Source: Streptomyces sp. SID13726
GTDB taxonomy: Bacteria; Actinomycetota; Actinomycetes; Streptomycetales; Streptomycetaceae
Assembly (NCBI RefSeq): GCF_010548375.1
Contig: NZ_JAAGLY010000002.1
Coordinates: 186,001-250,000 of the forward strand
Length of the DNA: 64,000 bases
Reading direction: 5' to 3'
Shown: piece after piece, positions 1 through 10,269 of the stretch
How positions within the stretch are numbered: the first letter of the stretch is position 1
Layout of the letters: each line of letters opens with the position of its first letter
The notes under the pieces: model-generated
Databases searched by the model: none
The model's input: only the letters and a program-made list of their open reading frames with translations
Told to the model about the DNA's origin: nothing
Translations under genes and position numbers: made by a program

Positions 1-408
1 CTCGACCTCGCCGACGGCGTACCGGTGGGTGCCCGGCAGGCCCGCCTCGTCGGCCGCGTGGCGTGCCGCGTCGGCGAAGCGTTCGTGGGCGATGAGCACC
101 TTGGCGCCGGAGTCGGCGACGATCCAGGCGATCTCGGGGGCGACGAAGTGGTGGTTGATCGGCACCAGGTAGAGGCCGGCCTGGCTGGCGGCGAGGTGCG
201 CGGTGAAGAACTCGGCGCTGTTGGGCAGGACCACGGCGAAGGCATCCCCGCGCTCCAGTCCGGCGGCGCGCAGGCCGTGCACGAGCCGGTTGGCGGCCGC
301 GTGCAGACGACCGGCGGTCCACGGCTCGCCGTCGGGGGCGATGAGGACCGTGCGCGAGGGGTCCTGGGCGGCCTGGGCCCAGAAGCCCGCGGGAGGTGTG
401 CTCGTCAC
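1..408 (-). CDS. acyl-CoA synthetase (AMP-binding), N-terminal part; runs off the left edge
   Basis: Reading leftward from a GTG at 408, 136 codons stay open to the window edge. The peptide reads like the N-terminus of an adenylate-forming acyl-CoA ligase, with the usual run from an early WTAGRL segment through GDAFAVVLPNSAEFF and an HHFVAPE stretch where these enzymes begin to bind ATP and acid. The P-loop-like signature and C-terminal domain lie outside the window. Its start overlaps the stop of the upstream gene in a GTGA, so the two are translationally coupled. It probably activates a fatty or ring-derived acid as its CoA thioester; the substrate cannot be told from this part. Confidence 0.82.
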   Translation of the reverse strand, partial: MTSTPPAGFWAQAAQDPSRTVLIAPDGEPWTAGRLHAAANRLVHGLRAAGLERGDAFAVVLPNSAEFFTAHLAASQAGLYLVPINHHFVAPEIAWIVADSGAKVLIAHERFADAARHAADEAGLPGTHRYAVGEVE

Positions 409-1514
409 TGGCCGCTCCTTCCGGCGATGCGGTTGACGCGATCCACGGCTTTCTCGAAACCGCGGGTGAGGTCGTCGAAGACGGCCTGGACGCTGCGTTC
501 GCTGGTCATCCGGCCGACGATCTGGCCGACCGGCGTGCCCAGCAGGGGGTCGACCTCGTACTTCTGGATGCGTGAGACGGCGTCGGCGACCAGCAGGCCC
601 TGGAGGGGCATGGGGAGGGTGCCCGGTCCGTCGGCGGAGTCCCAGGCGTCGGTCCACTCGGTACGGAGCTGGCGTGCGGGCTTCCCGGTCAGGGCGCGGG
701 AGCGGACGGTGTCGCCGGAGCCGGCCGCGAGGAGTTTCTCGATGAGCCTGGGTGAGGGGAGTTCGGCCTCTGTGGTGGTCAGCCATATGGAGCCGAGCCA
801 CACACCCTGGGCGCCCAGTGCCAGTGCGGCCGCCACCTGCTGGCCGCTGCCGATGCCGCCGGCCGCGAGCACGGGCAGCGGGTCCACGGCGTCGACGACC
901 TCGGGGGTGAGGACCATGGAGGCGATCTCACCGGTGTGCCCGCCGGCCTCGTAGCCCTGTGCGACCACGACGTCGATCCCGCCCTCCTTGTGCTTGACCG
1001 CGTGCCGAGCGCTGCCCGCGAGGGCGGCGACGAGGACGTCGTGCTCGTGGGCGCGGTCCACCACGTCGGCGGGCGGGGAGCCGAGGGCGTTGGCGAGCAG
1101 CCGGATCGGGTAGTCGAAGGCGACGTCCAGCTGACTGCGGGCCACCTGCTCCATCCACCCGGTGATGCGCCACCCGGACGCCTCTCCCTCGGCGAGTTCG
1201 GGCACCCCGTACTTGGCAAGGGTGTCCTTGACGAACTGCCGGTGCCCCTCGGGGATCATCGCCTCGACGTCGGCCTCGCTGACCCCTTCGACCTTCTTGG
1301 CGGGCATGACGACGTCCAGGCCGTAGGGCTTGCCGTCGACGTGGGCCTCGATCCAGTCGAGGTCGCGTTTGAGTTCGTCGGGGGCCGTGTAGCGGACCGC
1401 GCCGAGCACTCCGAAGCCGCCGGCCCGGCTGATGGCCGCGGCGACGGCGGGGAACGGCGTGAAGCCGAAGACGGCGTGCTCGACTCCCAGTTTCTTGCTC
1501 AGCTCCGTCTGCAT
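405..1514 (-). CDS. nitronate monooxygenase / 2-nitropropane dioxygenase family flavoprotein
   Basis: This 369-residue protein has the FMN-binding TIM-barrel pattern of the nitronate monooxygenase family: an N-terminal AGGFGVLGA segment, GYEAGGHTGE around residues 187-196 with the family His at 193, and the phosphate-binding AAGGIGSG at 217-224. Family members oxidise alkyl nitronates, but actinobacterial members beside acyl-CoA synthetases, as here, often act in lipid or ring catabolism as reductases, so the textbook name may mislead. The ATG at 1514 is the only good start. It overlaps the acyl-CoA synthetase start by four bases and lies divergent to a serine hydrolase, with an imperfect inverted repeat between them. 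Confidence 0.85.
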   Translation of the reverse strand: MQTELSKKLGVEHAVFGFTPFPAVAAAISRAGGFGVLGAVRYTAPDELKRDLDWIEAHVDGKPYGLDVVMPAKKVEGVSEADVEAMIPEGHRQFVKDTLAKYGVPELAEGEASGWRITGWMEQVARSQLDVAFDYPIRLLANALGSPPADVVDRAHEHDVLVAALAGSARHAVKHKEGGIDVVVAQGYEAGGHTGEIASMVLTPEVVDAVDPLPVLAAGGIGSGQQVAAALALGAQGVWLGSIWLTTTEAELPSPRLIEKLLAAGSGDTVRSRALTGKPARQLRTEWTDAWDSADGPGTLPMPLQGLLVADAVSRIQKYEVDPLLGTPVGQIVGRMTSERSVQAVFDDLTRGFEKAVDRVNRIAGRSGQ

Positions 1515-1556
1515 GGCCGCAGGATGCCGCAGTCCTCCGGACGACGGAAGAGGTTT

Positions 1557-1573
1557 TCTGATGCTCCGTCAGA
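1557..1573. promoter_or_regulatory. imperfect inverted repeat in a divergent promoter region
   Basis: TCTGATGCTCCGTCAGA has perfect 5-bp arms (TCTGA/TCAGA) and one further matching pair. It sits between the divergent nitronate-monooxygenase and serine-hydrolase genes, 42 bases before the former and 26 before the latter, where an operator would be expected. A similar block (TCTGATGC, four bases, TCAG) occurs at 25661-25676. No regulator gene is adjacent, so its partner is unknown. Confidence 0.4.
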
Positions 1574-1599
1574 TTCAGGTCGCCGGATAGGGTTTCCCG

Positions 1600-3363
1600 A
1601 TGACCGATGAGGTGACCACCGGAACGACCCGACGTCAACTGGTCCGAAGAACCCTCGCGCTGGGCGGCGCGCTCGCCGTCGCCCCCTTCCCCGCAGGACC
1701 CGCCGAAGCGACGGCCGCCCGCAGCCATCCGACCCTGCGCCACGGCACCCCCGAGCGCGCCGGGCTCCTCCCCGCCCACCTGCGCCGACTGGTCTCCGAC
1801 GCCGAGGCGTTCCTCGGCCCCTCCCCCACCCACCCCTGGTACGCGGGCGCGGTCCTGCTCGCCGGGCGCGGCGGCACGGTGGCACTGCACCGGCCGATCG
1901 GCACGGCGGTGCGCTACCGGTCGTACGACGAGAAGACCGACACCGGCGTCGAGTTCCCGGCCGCCGAGCAGATCCCGACGACCGAGGACACCGTCTTCGA
2001 CCTCGCCTCGGTGTCGAAGCTGTTCACCTCGCTGCTCGCGGTGCAGCAGATCGAGCGGGGCGCGCTGGAGCTGGAGGGCAGGGTCGCCGCGTATGTCCCG
2101 GAGTTCGGCGCGGCGGGCAAGCAGGACGTCACGATCCGTCAACTCCTCACCCACACCTCGGGGTTCAGGGCGTGGATCCCGTTGTACGGCGCCCCGACGT
2201 ACGAGGAGAAGCTCCAGCTCATCTGGGACCAGGCGCCTCTCGACCCGCCGGGCTCGACCTACCTCTACTCCGACCTCAACCTCATCTCGCTCCAGGTGGT
2301 GCTGGAGCGGATCACCGGGCGCGCGCTGGACACACTGCTCCGCGACGAGATCACCGGCCCGCTGGGACTGAGCAGCACCCGCTACAACCCGCCCGCCTCC
2401 TGGAAGCCTCGGATCGCCGCCACGGAGGACGCCCGCAAGCCCTGGTCCGGCCTGGACCGGGGGCTGGTGTGGGGCGAGGTGCACGACGAGAACGCGTTCA
2501 GCCTGGGCGGGGTCGCCGGGCACGCGGGCGTGTTCTCCGACGCCTGGGACCTGGCGGTGCTGGGCCGCACCCTCCTCAACGGCGGTTCGTACGGCAGGGC
2601 GCGCGTCCTGCGCCCGGAGTCGGTGGAGTTGATGTTCACCGACTTCAACACCGCGTTCCCCGGCGACGAGCACGGTCTCGGCTTCGAGCTCTACCAGCAC
2701 TGGTACATGGGCGCGATGGCCACCCCGCGCACGGCGGGCCACACCGGCTTCACCGGCACCTCGCTGGTCCTCGACCCGACGACCGACTCGTTCCTGATCG
2801 TCCTCGGCAACTCGGTCCATCCGGTGCGGACTTGGCGCTCCGGCTCGGCTCCCCGGGTGGCCGCGGGCGACAACATGGCCCGCGCTGTCGCGGTCCGTCC
2901 GGCTCACGGCCGTACGGCATGGTTCTCGGGGATGGCGAACAGCACGGCCGCCACCCTCACGCTGCCCGCGCTGGACACCTCGTCCGGTGCCGCGCGGCTG
3001 CGGTGCGCGCTGTGGTGGGACGTCGAGCCCTCGGACGTCCTCGCGCTGGAGGCCACGACGGACGGCGGGGCGAGCTGGCGGGCGGTGCCCTTCACCACGA
3101 AGCGCGACAGCCCGCAGGACCACCCGTCGGGTACGGTCACCGGCTGGTCGGGGCGGGTCTGGTACCGGCTGGCGGCGGAGCTCCCGGCCCATCGCCGACT
3201 CGCCCTGCGCTGGCGGTACTCCACCGACCGGCTGTACGTCGGGCGGGGCGCGTACGTCGACGGGCTGCGCGTCCACTGCGACGACCGCGTCCTCTTCGAC
3301 GAGTCGCGTCCCGCGGACTCGGCGCGGATCGAGGCGGTCGGCTGGACGGCGTCCGGGGACTGA
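1600..3363 (+). CDS. exported serine hydrolase, beta-lactamase/PBP4* fold, with C-terminal beta domain
   Basis: The 587-residue protein begins with a Tat-type leader: twin Arg in TTRRQLVRR, a hydrophobic segment and an Ala-rich cleavage region near residue 40. The serine beta-lactamase/DD-peptidase fold follows, with SVSK at 137-140 as the SxxK nucleophile, YSDLN at 223-227 as the Tyr motif and AGHTGF as the KTG equivalent. Such proteins are usually esterases, peptidases or amidases rather than true beta-lactamases. Residues from about 440 form an extra beta-rich region (repeated LRW, TTDGGASW, WSGRVWYRL) resembling accessory domains of secreted hydrolases. The gene is divergent from the nitronate-monooxygenase gene. 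Confidence 0.85.
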   Translation: MTDEVTTGTTRRQLVRRTLALGGALAVAPFPAGPAEATAARSHPTLRHGTPERAGLLPAHLRRLVSDAEAFLGPSPTHPWYAGAVLLAGRGGTVALHRPIGTAVRYRSYDEKTDTGVEFPAAEQIPTTEDTVFDLASVSKLFTSLLAVQQIERGALELEGRVAAYVPEFGAAGKQDVTIRQLLTHTSGFRAWIPLYGAPTYEEKLQLIWDQAPLDPPGSTYLYSDLNLISLQVVLERITGRALDTLLRDEITGPLGLSSTRYNPPASWKPRIAATEDARKPWSGLDRGLVWGEVHDENAFSLGGVAGHAGVFSDAWDLAVLGRTLLNGGSYGRARVLRPESVELMFTDFNTAFPGDEHGLGFELYQHWYMGAMATPRTAGHTGFTGTSLVLDPTTDSFLIVLGNSVHPVRTWRSGSAPRVAAGDNMARAVAVRPAHGRTAWFSGMANSTAATLTLPALDTSSGAARLRCALWWDVEPSDVLALEATTDGGASWRAVPFTTKRDSPQDHPSGTVTGWSGRVWYRLAAELPAHRRLALRWRYSTDRLYVGRGAYVDGLRVHCDDRVLFDESRPADSARIEAVGWTASGD

Positions 3364-3367
3364 CGGT

Positions 3368-3481
3368 TCAGCCGGGCGTGGTCGTGTAGATCACGACCCG
3401 CTGGTCGCGGTCGGCGATGTCCAGGACGTCGCAGTCGACGGTGACCGGCCCGACGAGGGGATGGTCGAAGGTCTTGTCGCG
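3368..3481 (-). pseudogene. C-terminal remnant of an MmyB-type XRE regulator
   Basis: The minus strand encodes DHPLVGPVTVD, an Asp-rich link and DQRVVIYTTTPG before a stop, which is the C-terminal signature of MmyB-like helix-turn-helix regulators; the intact protein at 30406-31251 has HPLVGELTLDYESL and DQQLVVYQARPG at the same place. Upstream the similarity stops abruptly with no HTH or ligand domain. The piece abuts a decayed SDR gene on the opposite strand, so the two look like surviving 3' ends of one divergent pair. Confidence 0.65.
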
Positions 3482-3495
3482 GCGATCGCGCCACC

Positions 3496-3680
3496 GCGGG
3501 CACTGGCGCGATCGTCGACAACTCCAGAGTCGGCCGCCGCCACGTACGGCCCCGAAGGCCTCCGCGTCAACGCCGTCGCCCCGGCGGCGGCATGGCTCCT
3601 GAGCGACCGGGCGCCGTACGTCACGGGGGGTGCTTCGGGTGGACGGCGGCAGCCAGGCGGGGCGGCGGGAGTTCTCCCGC
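3496..3680 (+). pseudogene. collapsed short-chain dehydrogenase (SDR) remnant
   Basis: Three SDR signature blocks follow each other far too closely. Near 3500 a GTGAIVDNS block matches the strand before the catalytic Ser. About 35 bases on, in another frame, is TYGPEGLRVNAVAP, the segment after the YxxxK helix. Directly after it comes AAWLLSDRAPYVTG, and a further frame change yields VLRVDGGSQAG, the normal SDR C-terminus. The Rossmann half, the catalytic YxxxK and the loops between blocks are missing, so no functional enzyme can be made. Confidence 0.65.
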
Positions 3681-3696
3681 CGCCCCCACAGGACCG

Positions 3697-5265
3697 TCAG
3701 CCGCCGATCTCCTCCAGCACCGCCATCGCCGCATTGTGCCCCGGCACCCCGCTCACCCCACCCCCGCGCACCGCGCCCGCCCCGCACAGCAGGACGTTCG
3801 CGTGGTGGGTCTCCACTCCCCAGCGGCCGGTGGACTCGTCGGCGTGGGGCCAGGACAGGTCGCGGTGGAAGATGTTGCCGCCCGGCAGGCGGAGGTCGCG
3901 TTCCAGGTCGAGCGGGGTCTTCGCCTCGATGCAGGGGCGGCCCGCCGCGTCGGTGGCCAGGCAGTCGGCGAGGGGTTCGGCGAGGTGGGCGTCGAGCTGG
4001 GCGAGGGTCGACTTGAGGAGTTCCTCGCGGGCGACGTCGTTGTCGTGGTCGAAGAGCCTGGCCGGGGTGTGCAGGCCGAACAGGGTGAGGGTCTGGTAGC
4101 CCTGCTCGACCAGGTCCGGGCCGAGGATCGTCGGGTCGGTGAGCGAGTGGCAGTAGATCTCGGAGGGCGGTGCGGTGGGGAACCGGCCCGCCGCGGCCTG
4201 GGCGTGGGCGACGGCCAGCTGCTCGTAGCCCTCGGCGATGTGGAAGGTGCCCGAGAACGCCTCGCGCGGGTCGACCTCGCTGTCCCGCAGCCTCGGCAGG
4301 CGTTTGAGCAGCATGTTCACCTTGAGCTGGGCGCCCTCGGCGGGAGCGGGCGGCTGGTCGCCGGTGAGTTCCGCGAGGGCCTGCGGTGAGGCGTTGACCA
4401 GGACGTGCCGGGCGCCGACCACGCCCTCGCCGTCGGCCGTGCGGTACCTGACCTCCGCCGCTTGCCCATCGGTGGCGATCCCCACGGCCTCGTGCCCGGT
4501 GGCGAGCACCGCGCCCGCGTCGCGTGCCGCCGTGGCCAGGGCGTCGGTGAGGGCGCCCATGCCTCCCACCGGCACGTCCCAGGCGCCCGTGCCACCGCCG
4601 ATCACGTGGTACAGGAAGCAGAGGTTCTGCCGCAGGGACGGGTCGTGGGCGTCGGCGAACGTCCCGATGAGCGCGTCGGTCAGCACGACACCTCGCACCA
4701 GGTCGTCGGCGAAGCGCTCCTCAACGGCGACGCCGATCGGCTCCTCGAACAGGACCCGCCACGCCTCCTCGTCGTCCACCCGCAGGCGCAGTTCGTCCCG
4801 GGTGGGCAGGGGTTCGGTGAGCGTGGGGAAGACCTTCGTGGCGACGCGGCCCGTCATGTCGTAGAACCGCTGCCAGGCCTCGTACTCCCGGCCGCCGCCG
4901 GTGAGCCGGGCGAAGGCCTCGCGGGTGCGCCGCTCGCCGCCGCCGACGAGCAGTCCGGTCGGCCTGCCGTCGCGTTCCACGGGGGTGTACGACGACACGT
5001 TCCGGGTGCGGACGCGGAAGTCCAGGCCGAGGTCCCGCACGATCTTCCTGGGCAGCAGGCTGACGAGGTACGAGTAGCGCGACAGCCGGGCGTCCACCCC
5101 CTCGAAGGGCCGGGCGGAGACGGCGGCGCCGCCCGTGCGGTCGAGCCGCTCCAGCACCAGCACGGACCGTCCGGCCCGGGCCAGGTAGGCGGCGGCGACG
5201 AGGCCGTTGTGGCCGCCGCCGATGATCACGGCGTCGTAGGTCCGGTGTCCCTCGTGTGCAGGCAT
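3697..5265 (-). CDS. phytoene-desaturase-like NAD(P)/FAD-dependent oxidoreductase
   Basis: About 522 residues from the ATG at 5265. Immediately after the start is the FAD Rossmann motif YDAVIIGGGHNGLVAAAYLARAG, followed by the LERLDRTGGAA segment typical of carotenoid desaturases and related retinol saturases. The C-terminus has GAGAVRGGGVSGVPGHNAA, the second flavin-contact motif. I chose 5265 because the fold starts directly there; an upstream GTG at 5322 that overlaps the kinase stop (GTGA) would add 19 unconserved residues but would give translational coupling. No carotenoid genes (crtB, crtE) are near, so substrate and pathway are open. Confidence 0.8.
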   Translation of the reverse strand: MPAHEGHRTYDAVIIGGGHNGLVAAAYLARAGRSVLVLERLDRTGGAAVSARPFEGVDARLSRYSYLVSLLPRKIVRDLGLDFRVRTRNVSSYTPVERDGRPTGLLVGGGERRTREAFARLTGGGREYEAWQRFYDMTGRVATKVFPTLTEPLPTRDELRLRVDDEEAWRVLFEEPIGVAVEERFADDLVRGVVLTDALIGTFADAHDPSLRQNLCFLYHVIGGGTGAWDVPVGGMGALTDALATAARDAGAVLATGHEAVGIATDGQAAEVRYRTADGEGVVGARHVLVNASPQALAELTGDQPPAPAEGAQLKVNMLLKRLPRLRDSEVDPREAFSGTFHIAEGYEQLAVAHAQAAAGRFPTAPPSEIYCHSLTDPTILGPDLVEQGYQTLTLFGLHTPARLFDHDNDVAREELLKSTLAQLDAHLAEPLADCLATDAAGRPCIEAKTPLDLERDLRLPGGNIFHRDLSWPHADESTGRWGVETHHANVLLCGAGAVRGGGVSGVPGHNAAMAVLEEIGG

Positions 5266-5318
5266 GGTTCTTCGTAACACGCGGTGATCCGGCTCGGCCA
5301 GAGGAGGCGGCACCCGGC

Positions 5319-7559
<2,241 letters not shown>

Positions 7560-7625
7560 CTCCTGCGACCGCCCCCGTAGCACCCGTAGAACCCGCCCCG
7601 CCCCTGGCTCGTCCAGTATGGCGAC

Positions 7626-8468
7626 CTATCGTCCGAGTTTGTACGGGGCGGGCCGGGAGCCGGGGCCGAGCCGGGCCATGGCCCGCAGGATGTGTTTGGG
7701 CGGCAGTTGCCAGCGCACACGTGCGGGAACGCAGCGCAGCAGGGTGCCGGTGGCGCGCAACTGGCGGGTGACGGTGGTGGGTTCGGGGGCTTTCCTGCCG
7801 TACAACTCGTGGGCGTACGGCGGCAGGGCGGCGTACGCCAGCCGTGCCACGCGCCGCCACAGAACCTCGCGCGCCGGGACGAGGAGGGGGTGCGTCGGCG
7901 GGCGGAGGAGGAAGTCGTCCACTGCGCGGGCCTCGGGCGTAGCCGCGAGTTCGGGCCGCACCTTCTCGAAGTAGGCGGCCATCTCGGCCTGGTCCGCCGG
8001 TACCGCGTCGGGGTCCAGGCCCACCAGGCGGGCGCTGACCCGGTGTTCGGAAATGTAGCGGTCGGCGAGTTCGTCGGTGAGGCGGAAGCCGGAGCGGCGG
8101 GCGACCTGGAGGTAGGAGTCGATCTCGGCGCAGTGCACCCACAGCAGGAGTTCGGGTTCGTCGACGCCGTAGCGCTCGCCGGTGTCGGGGTCGGTCGCGC
8201 CGAGCATGGTGTGGATCTTCCGGACCCGGGCACCGGCCTTCTCGGCGGCCTCCGTGGTGCCGTAGGTCGTGGTGCCGACGAAGTTGGCGGTGCGCATCAG
8301 CCGGCCCCAGGCGTCCCGGCGGAAGTCGGAGTTCTGCATGACCCCGCGCACGGCACGGGGGTGCAGGGCCTGGAGGTAGAGCGCACGGACTCCGGCGACC
8401 CACATCATCGGGTCGCCGTGCATCTGCCAGGTCACCGACTTCGGTGTGAACAGCCCGGGATCACCCAT
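7626..8468 (-). CDS. oxygenase MpaB family protein (DUF2236)
   Basis: A 280-residue protein with the marks of the MpaB/latex-clearing-protein-like family: QALHPRAVRGVMQNSDF near the N-terminus, FVGTTTYG, and HCAEIDSYLQVARR. Members bind haem or act as oxygenases or isomerases on lipids and terpenoids, and they recur in lipid- and steroid-related loci of actinomycetes. It starts 10 bases beyond the stop of the acyl-CoA dehydrogenase gene on the same strand, so the two are probably one transcript. The start ATG at 8468 is well placed. The substrate is unknown. Confidence 0.8.
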   Translation of the reverse strand: MGDPGLFTPKSVTWQMHGDPMMWVAGVRALYLQALHPRAVRGVMQNSDFRRDAWGRLMRTANFVGTTTYGTTEAAEKAGARVRKIHTMLGATDPDTGERYGVDEPELLLWVHCAEIDSYLQVARRSGFRLTDELADRYISEHRVSARLVGLDPDAVPADQAEMAAYFEKVRPELAATPEARAVDDFLLRPPTHPLLVPAREVLWRRVARLAYAALPPYAHELYGRKAPEPTTVTRQLRATGTLLRCVPARVRWQLPPKHILRAMARLGPGSRPAPYKLGR

Positions 8469-8477
8469 GCCCGCAGG

Positions 8478-9656
8478 TTAACGCCGTACGCGCGGCATAC
8501 CCAGACCGATCCACGAGATGATCTCCCGCTGGATCTCGTTGTTGCCGCCGCCGAAGGTGAAGATCACGGCCGAGCGGTAGCCGCGCTCCAGTTCGCCGTG
8601 CAGGACGTCCCCGACCGAACCTTCCTTCAGCGCGCCCGCCGCGGCGACGATCTCCATGAGCCACGCGTAGGCGTCCCGGCGGGCCTCGGAGCCGTAGACC
8701 TTGACCGCGGAGGCGTCCTGCGGGGTGAGGGTGCCGTCCTGGACGGCGTTCACCATCCGCCAGTTGAGGAGCTTCAGCGCGTCGAGTTTCGTGTGGGTCT
8801 GGGCGAGGCGGCGGCGCACCCACGGCAGGTCGATCACACGGCGGCCGTCGGCGAGCTTGGTCTCCATGGCCCAGCGCTGGACGTTCTGGAGGGCGCGGAT
8901 GGCCATGGTGCCGTGGGCGGCGAGGGTGACGCGCTCGTGGTTGAGCTGGTTGGTGATCAGCCGCCAGCCCTGGTTCTCCTCGCCGACCCGGTGCGCGACG
9001 GGGACGCGGACGTTCTCGTAGTAGCTGGCCGTGGTGTCGTGCGAGGCGAGGGTGTTGATGACCGTGCACGAGTAGCCGGGGTCGGTGGTCGGCATCAGGA
9101 GCATGGTGATGCCCTTGTGCGGCGGGGCGTCCGGGTCGGTGCGCACGGCGAGCCAGACCCAGTCGGCGGTGTCGCCGTTGGTGGTCCAGATCTTGTGGCC
9201 GTTGACGACGTACTCGTCGCCGTCCCGGACCGCGCGGGTCTTGAGGGACGCGAGGTCGGTGCCCGCGTCGGGCTCGCTGTAGCCGATCGCGAAGTCGATC
9301 TCGCCGGAGAGGATCTTCGGCAGGAAGTATGACTTCTGCTCCTCGGTGCCGTACCGCATGATCGTCGGCCCGACGGTGTTCAGGGCCATGAGCGGCAGCG
9401 GTACGCCGGCCTGGGCGGCCTCGTCGAAGAAGATGAACTGTTCCATCGCGGTCAGGCCGCGTCCGCCGTACTCCTTGGGCCAGCCGACGCCGAGCCAGCC
9501 GTCGGTGCCGAGTTGCCGGATGGTGGTGCGGTAGAAGCGCTTCTGGGCGTCCCGGTCGGTGAAGCGGGCGTGCGCGTTGTCCGGTACCAGGTCGGCGAAG
9601 TAGGCGCGCAGTTCGGTGCGCAGCCGCTGCTGCTCGGGCGTGTGGTCGAGATGCAC
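8478..9656 (-). CDS. acyl-CoA dehydrogenase (FadE type)
   Basis: A 392-residue acyl-CoA dehydrogenase. It has YSEPDAGTDLASLKT near residue 155, the family flavin and substrate signature, WTTNG for flavin contact, and a C-terminal FTFGGGNNEIQREII stretch. It would oxidise the alpha-beta bond of an acyl-CoA using FAD and pass electrons to an electron-transfer flavoprotein. The GTG at 9656 is preceded by GGAGG at good spacing. A perfect match to the mycobacterial KstR operator consensus lies about 43 bases upstream, which hints at a steroid- or lipid-catabolic role. The MpaB-like gene follows in the same operon. Confidence 0.9.
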   Translation of the reverse strand: MHLDHTPEQQRLRTELRAYFADLVPDNAHARFTDRDAQKRFYRTTIRQLGTDGWLGVGWPKEYGGRGLTAMEQFIFFDEAAQAGVPLPLMALNTVGPTIMRYGTEEQKSYFLPKILSGEIDFAIGYSEPDAGTDLASLKTRAVRDGDEYVVNGHKIWTTNGDTADWVWLAVRTDPDAPPHKGITMLLMPTTDPGYSCTVINTLASHDTTASYYENVRVPVAHRVGEENQGWRLITNQLNHERVTLAAHGTMAIRALQNVQRWAMETKLADGRRVIDLPWVRRRLAQTHTKLDALKLLNWRMVNAVQDGTLTPQDASAVKVYGSEARRDAYAWLMEIVAAAGALKEGSVGDVLHGELERGYRSAVIFTFGGGNNEIQREIISWIGLGMPRVRR

Positions 9657-9698
9657 GGCGCCTCCAGGCTCCCAGGCCGGTCCTGACGGCGCACACGG

Positions 9699-9712
9699 TA
9701 GAACGTGTTCCA
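9699..9712. promoter_or_regulatory. KstR-like operator upstream of the acyl-CoA dehydrogenase gene
   Basis: TAGAACGTGTTCCA matches the published KstR consensus TnnAACnnGTTnnA at every fixed position. It lies between the acyl-CoA dehydrogenase start and the start of its 5' intergenic region, in the place of a repressor site. KstR is a TetR-family repressor of sterol catabolic genes in actinobacteria; no kstR gene lies in this window. Confidence 0.6.
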
Positions 9713-9755
9713 GAAATAGGGAACGGTCAGGCGTCTTTCAGAGCGGGTCTCGTAG

Positions 9756-9828
9756 GACGAGGGTCGCCGTGAAGTCTCAGGCGAGGGGGCGCCGTCAGGT
9801 CTCAGACGAGGGTCGCCATGAAGTCCGT
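9756..9828. repeat. three tandem units of about 25 bp over the stop of the copper-binding protein gene
   Basis: Units begin near 9756, 9780 and 9805. The first and third share 20 of 21 bases; the middle one has diverged. The stop of the minus-strand gene (9802-9804) is the junction of units two and three, and unit one repeats the coding sequence for the last residues (DF-ATLV) and then the stop, as a decoy copy downstream of the gene. Confidence 0.75.
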
Positions 9829-10173
9829 GCACGCCTGCGCGCACTCCCGGCACACCTTGGCCGCGTCCTCACCGGCGTGGCGGTCGAAGACCTGGGCGGA
9901 CTCCAGGCAGACCGAGCGGCACCACTCCAGCTGGACGCGGATGCCGGCCTCGTCGAGGTGGTTCTCCTCGGACAGCACACGGCAGGTCGCGTCGCACACC
10001 TCGGCGCACATGATGCCCTTGCGGCGCAGCAGCTCCTGCTCCTCGGTGCCGTCCGGGTCGACCAGGCTCGCACGCAGCGCACAGGCCCGTGCGCACTCGG
10101 TGCACGCCTGGGCGCACGCGAAGCGGTCCTCCAGGAACCGGAAGAGCTCCTGCTGGGAAGTCGTCGAAGTCAC
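9802..10173 (-). CDS. four-helix-bundle copper-binding protein (DUF326, Csp-like)
   Basis: A 123-residue soluble protein with 12 Cys, arranged as CxxxCxxCxxxC near residues 20-31, CAEVCDATC in the middle, WCRSVC, and a final CRECAQAC. That spacing places Cys along the inside of a four-helix bundle, as in the bacterial copper-storage proteins, which hold many Cu(I) ions. The GTG at 10173 is the natural start. It is divergent from a DUF6479 gene and has a triple tandem repeat on its stop codon. No copper exporter is adjacent, so storage or buffering is inferred from family only. Confidence 0.83.
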   Translation of the reverse strand: MTSTTSQQELFRFLEDRFACAQACTECARACALRASLVDPDGTEEQELLRRKGIMCAEVCDATCRVLSEENHLDEAGIRVQLEWCRSVCLESAQVFDRHAGEDAAKVCRECAQACTDFMATLV

Positions 10174-10269
10174 CCCGGGCGGGTAGCCGCGCCCGGGGCC
10201 GCCAAACCCGGGGTTTCCGGCCGGTCGGGCGAGCCGGTTCGCCCGAGGTGCCAGGGGTACTCGCGTGGC

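Noticed and set aside
928..3276. A 782-codon open frame on the minus strand
   Set aside because: It is Arg-, Gly- and Pro-rich, lies opposite a clear serine hydrolase gene and overlaps a conserved flavoprotein gene; it has no family motif.
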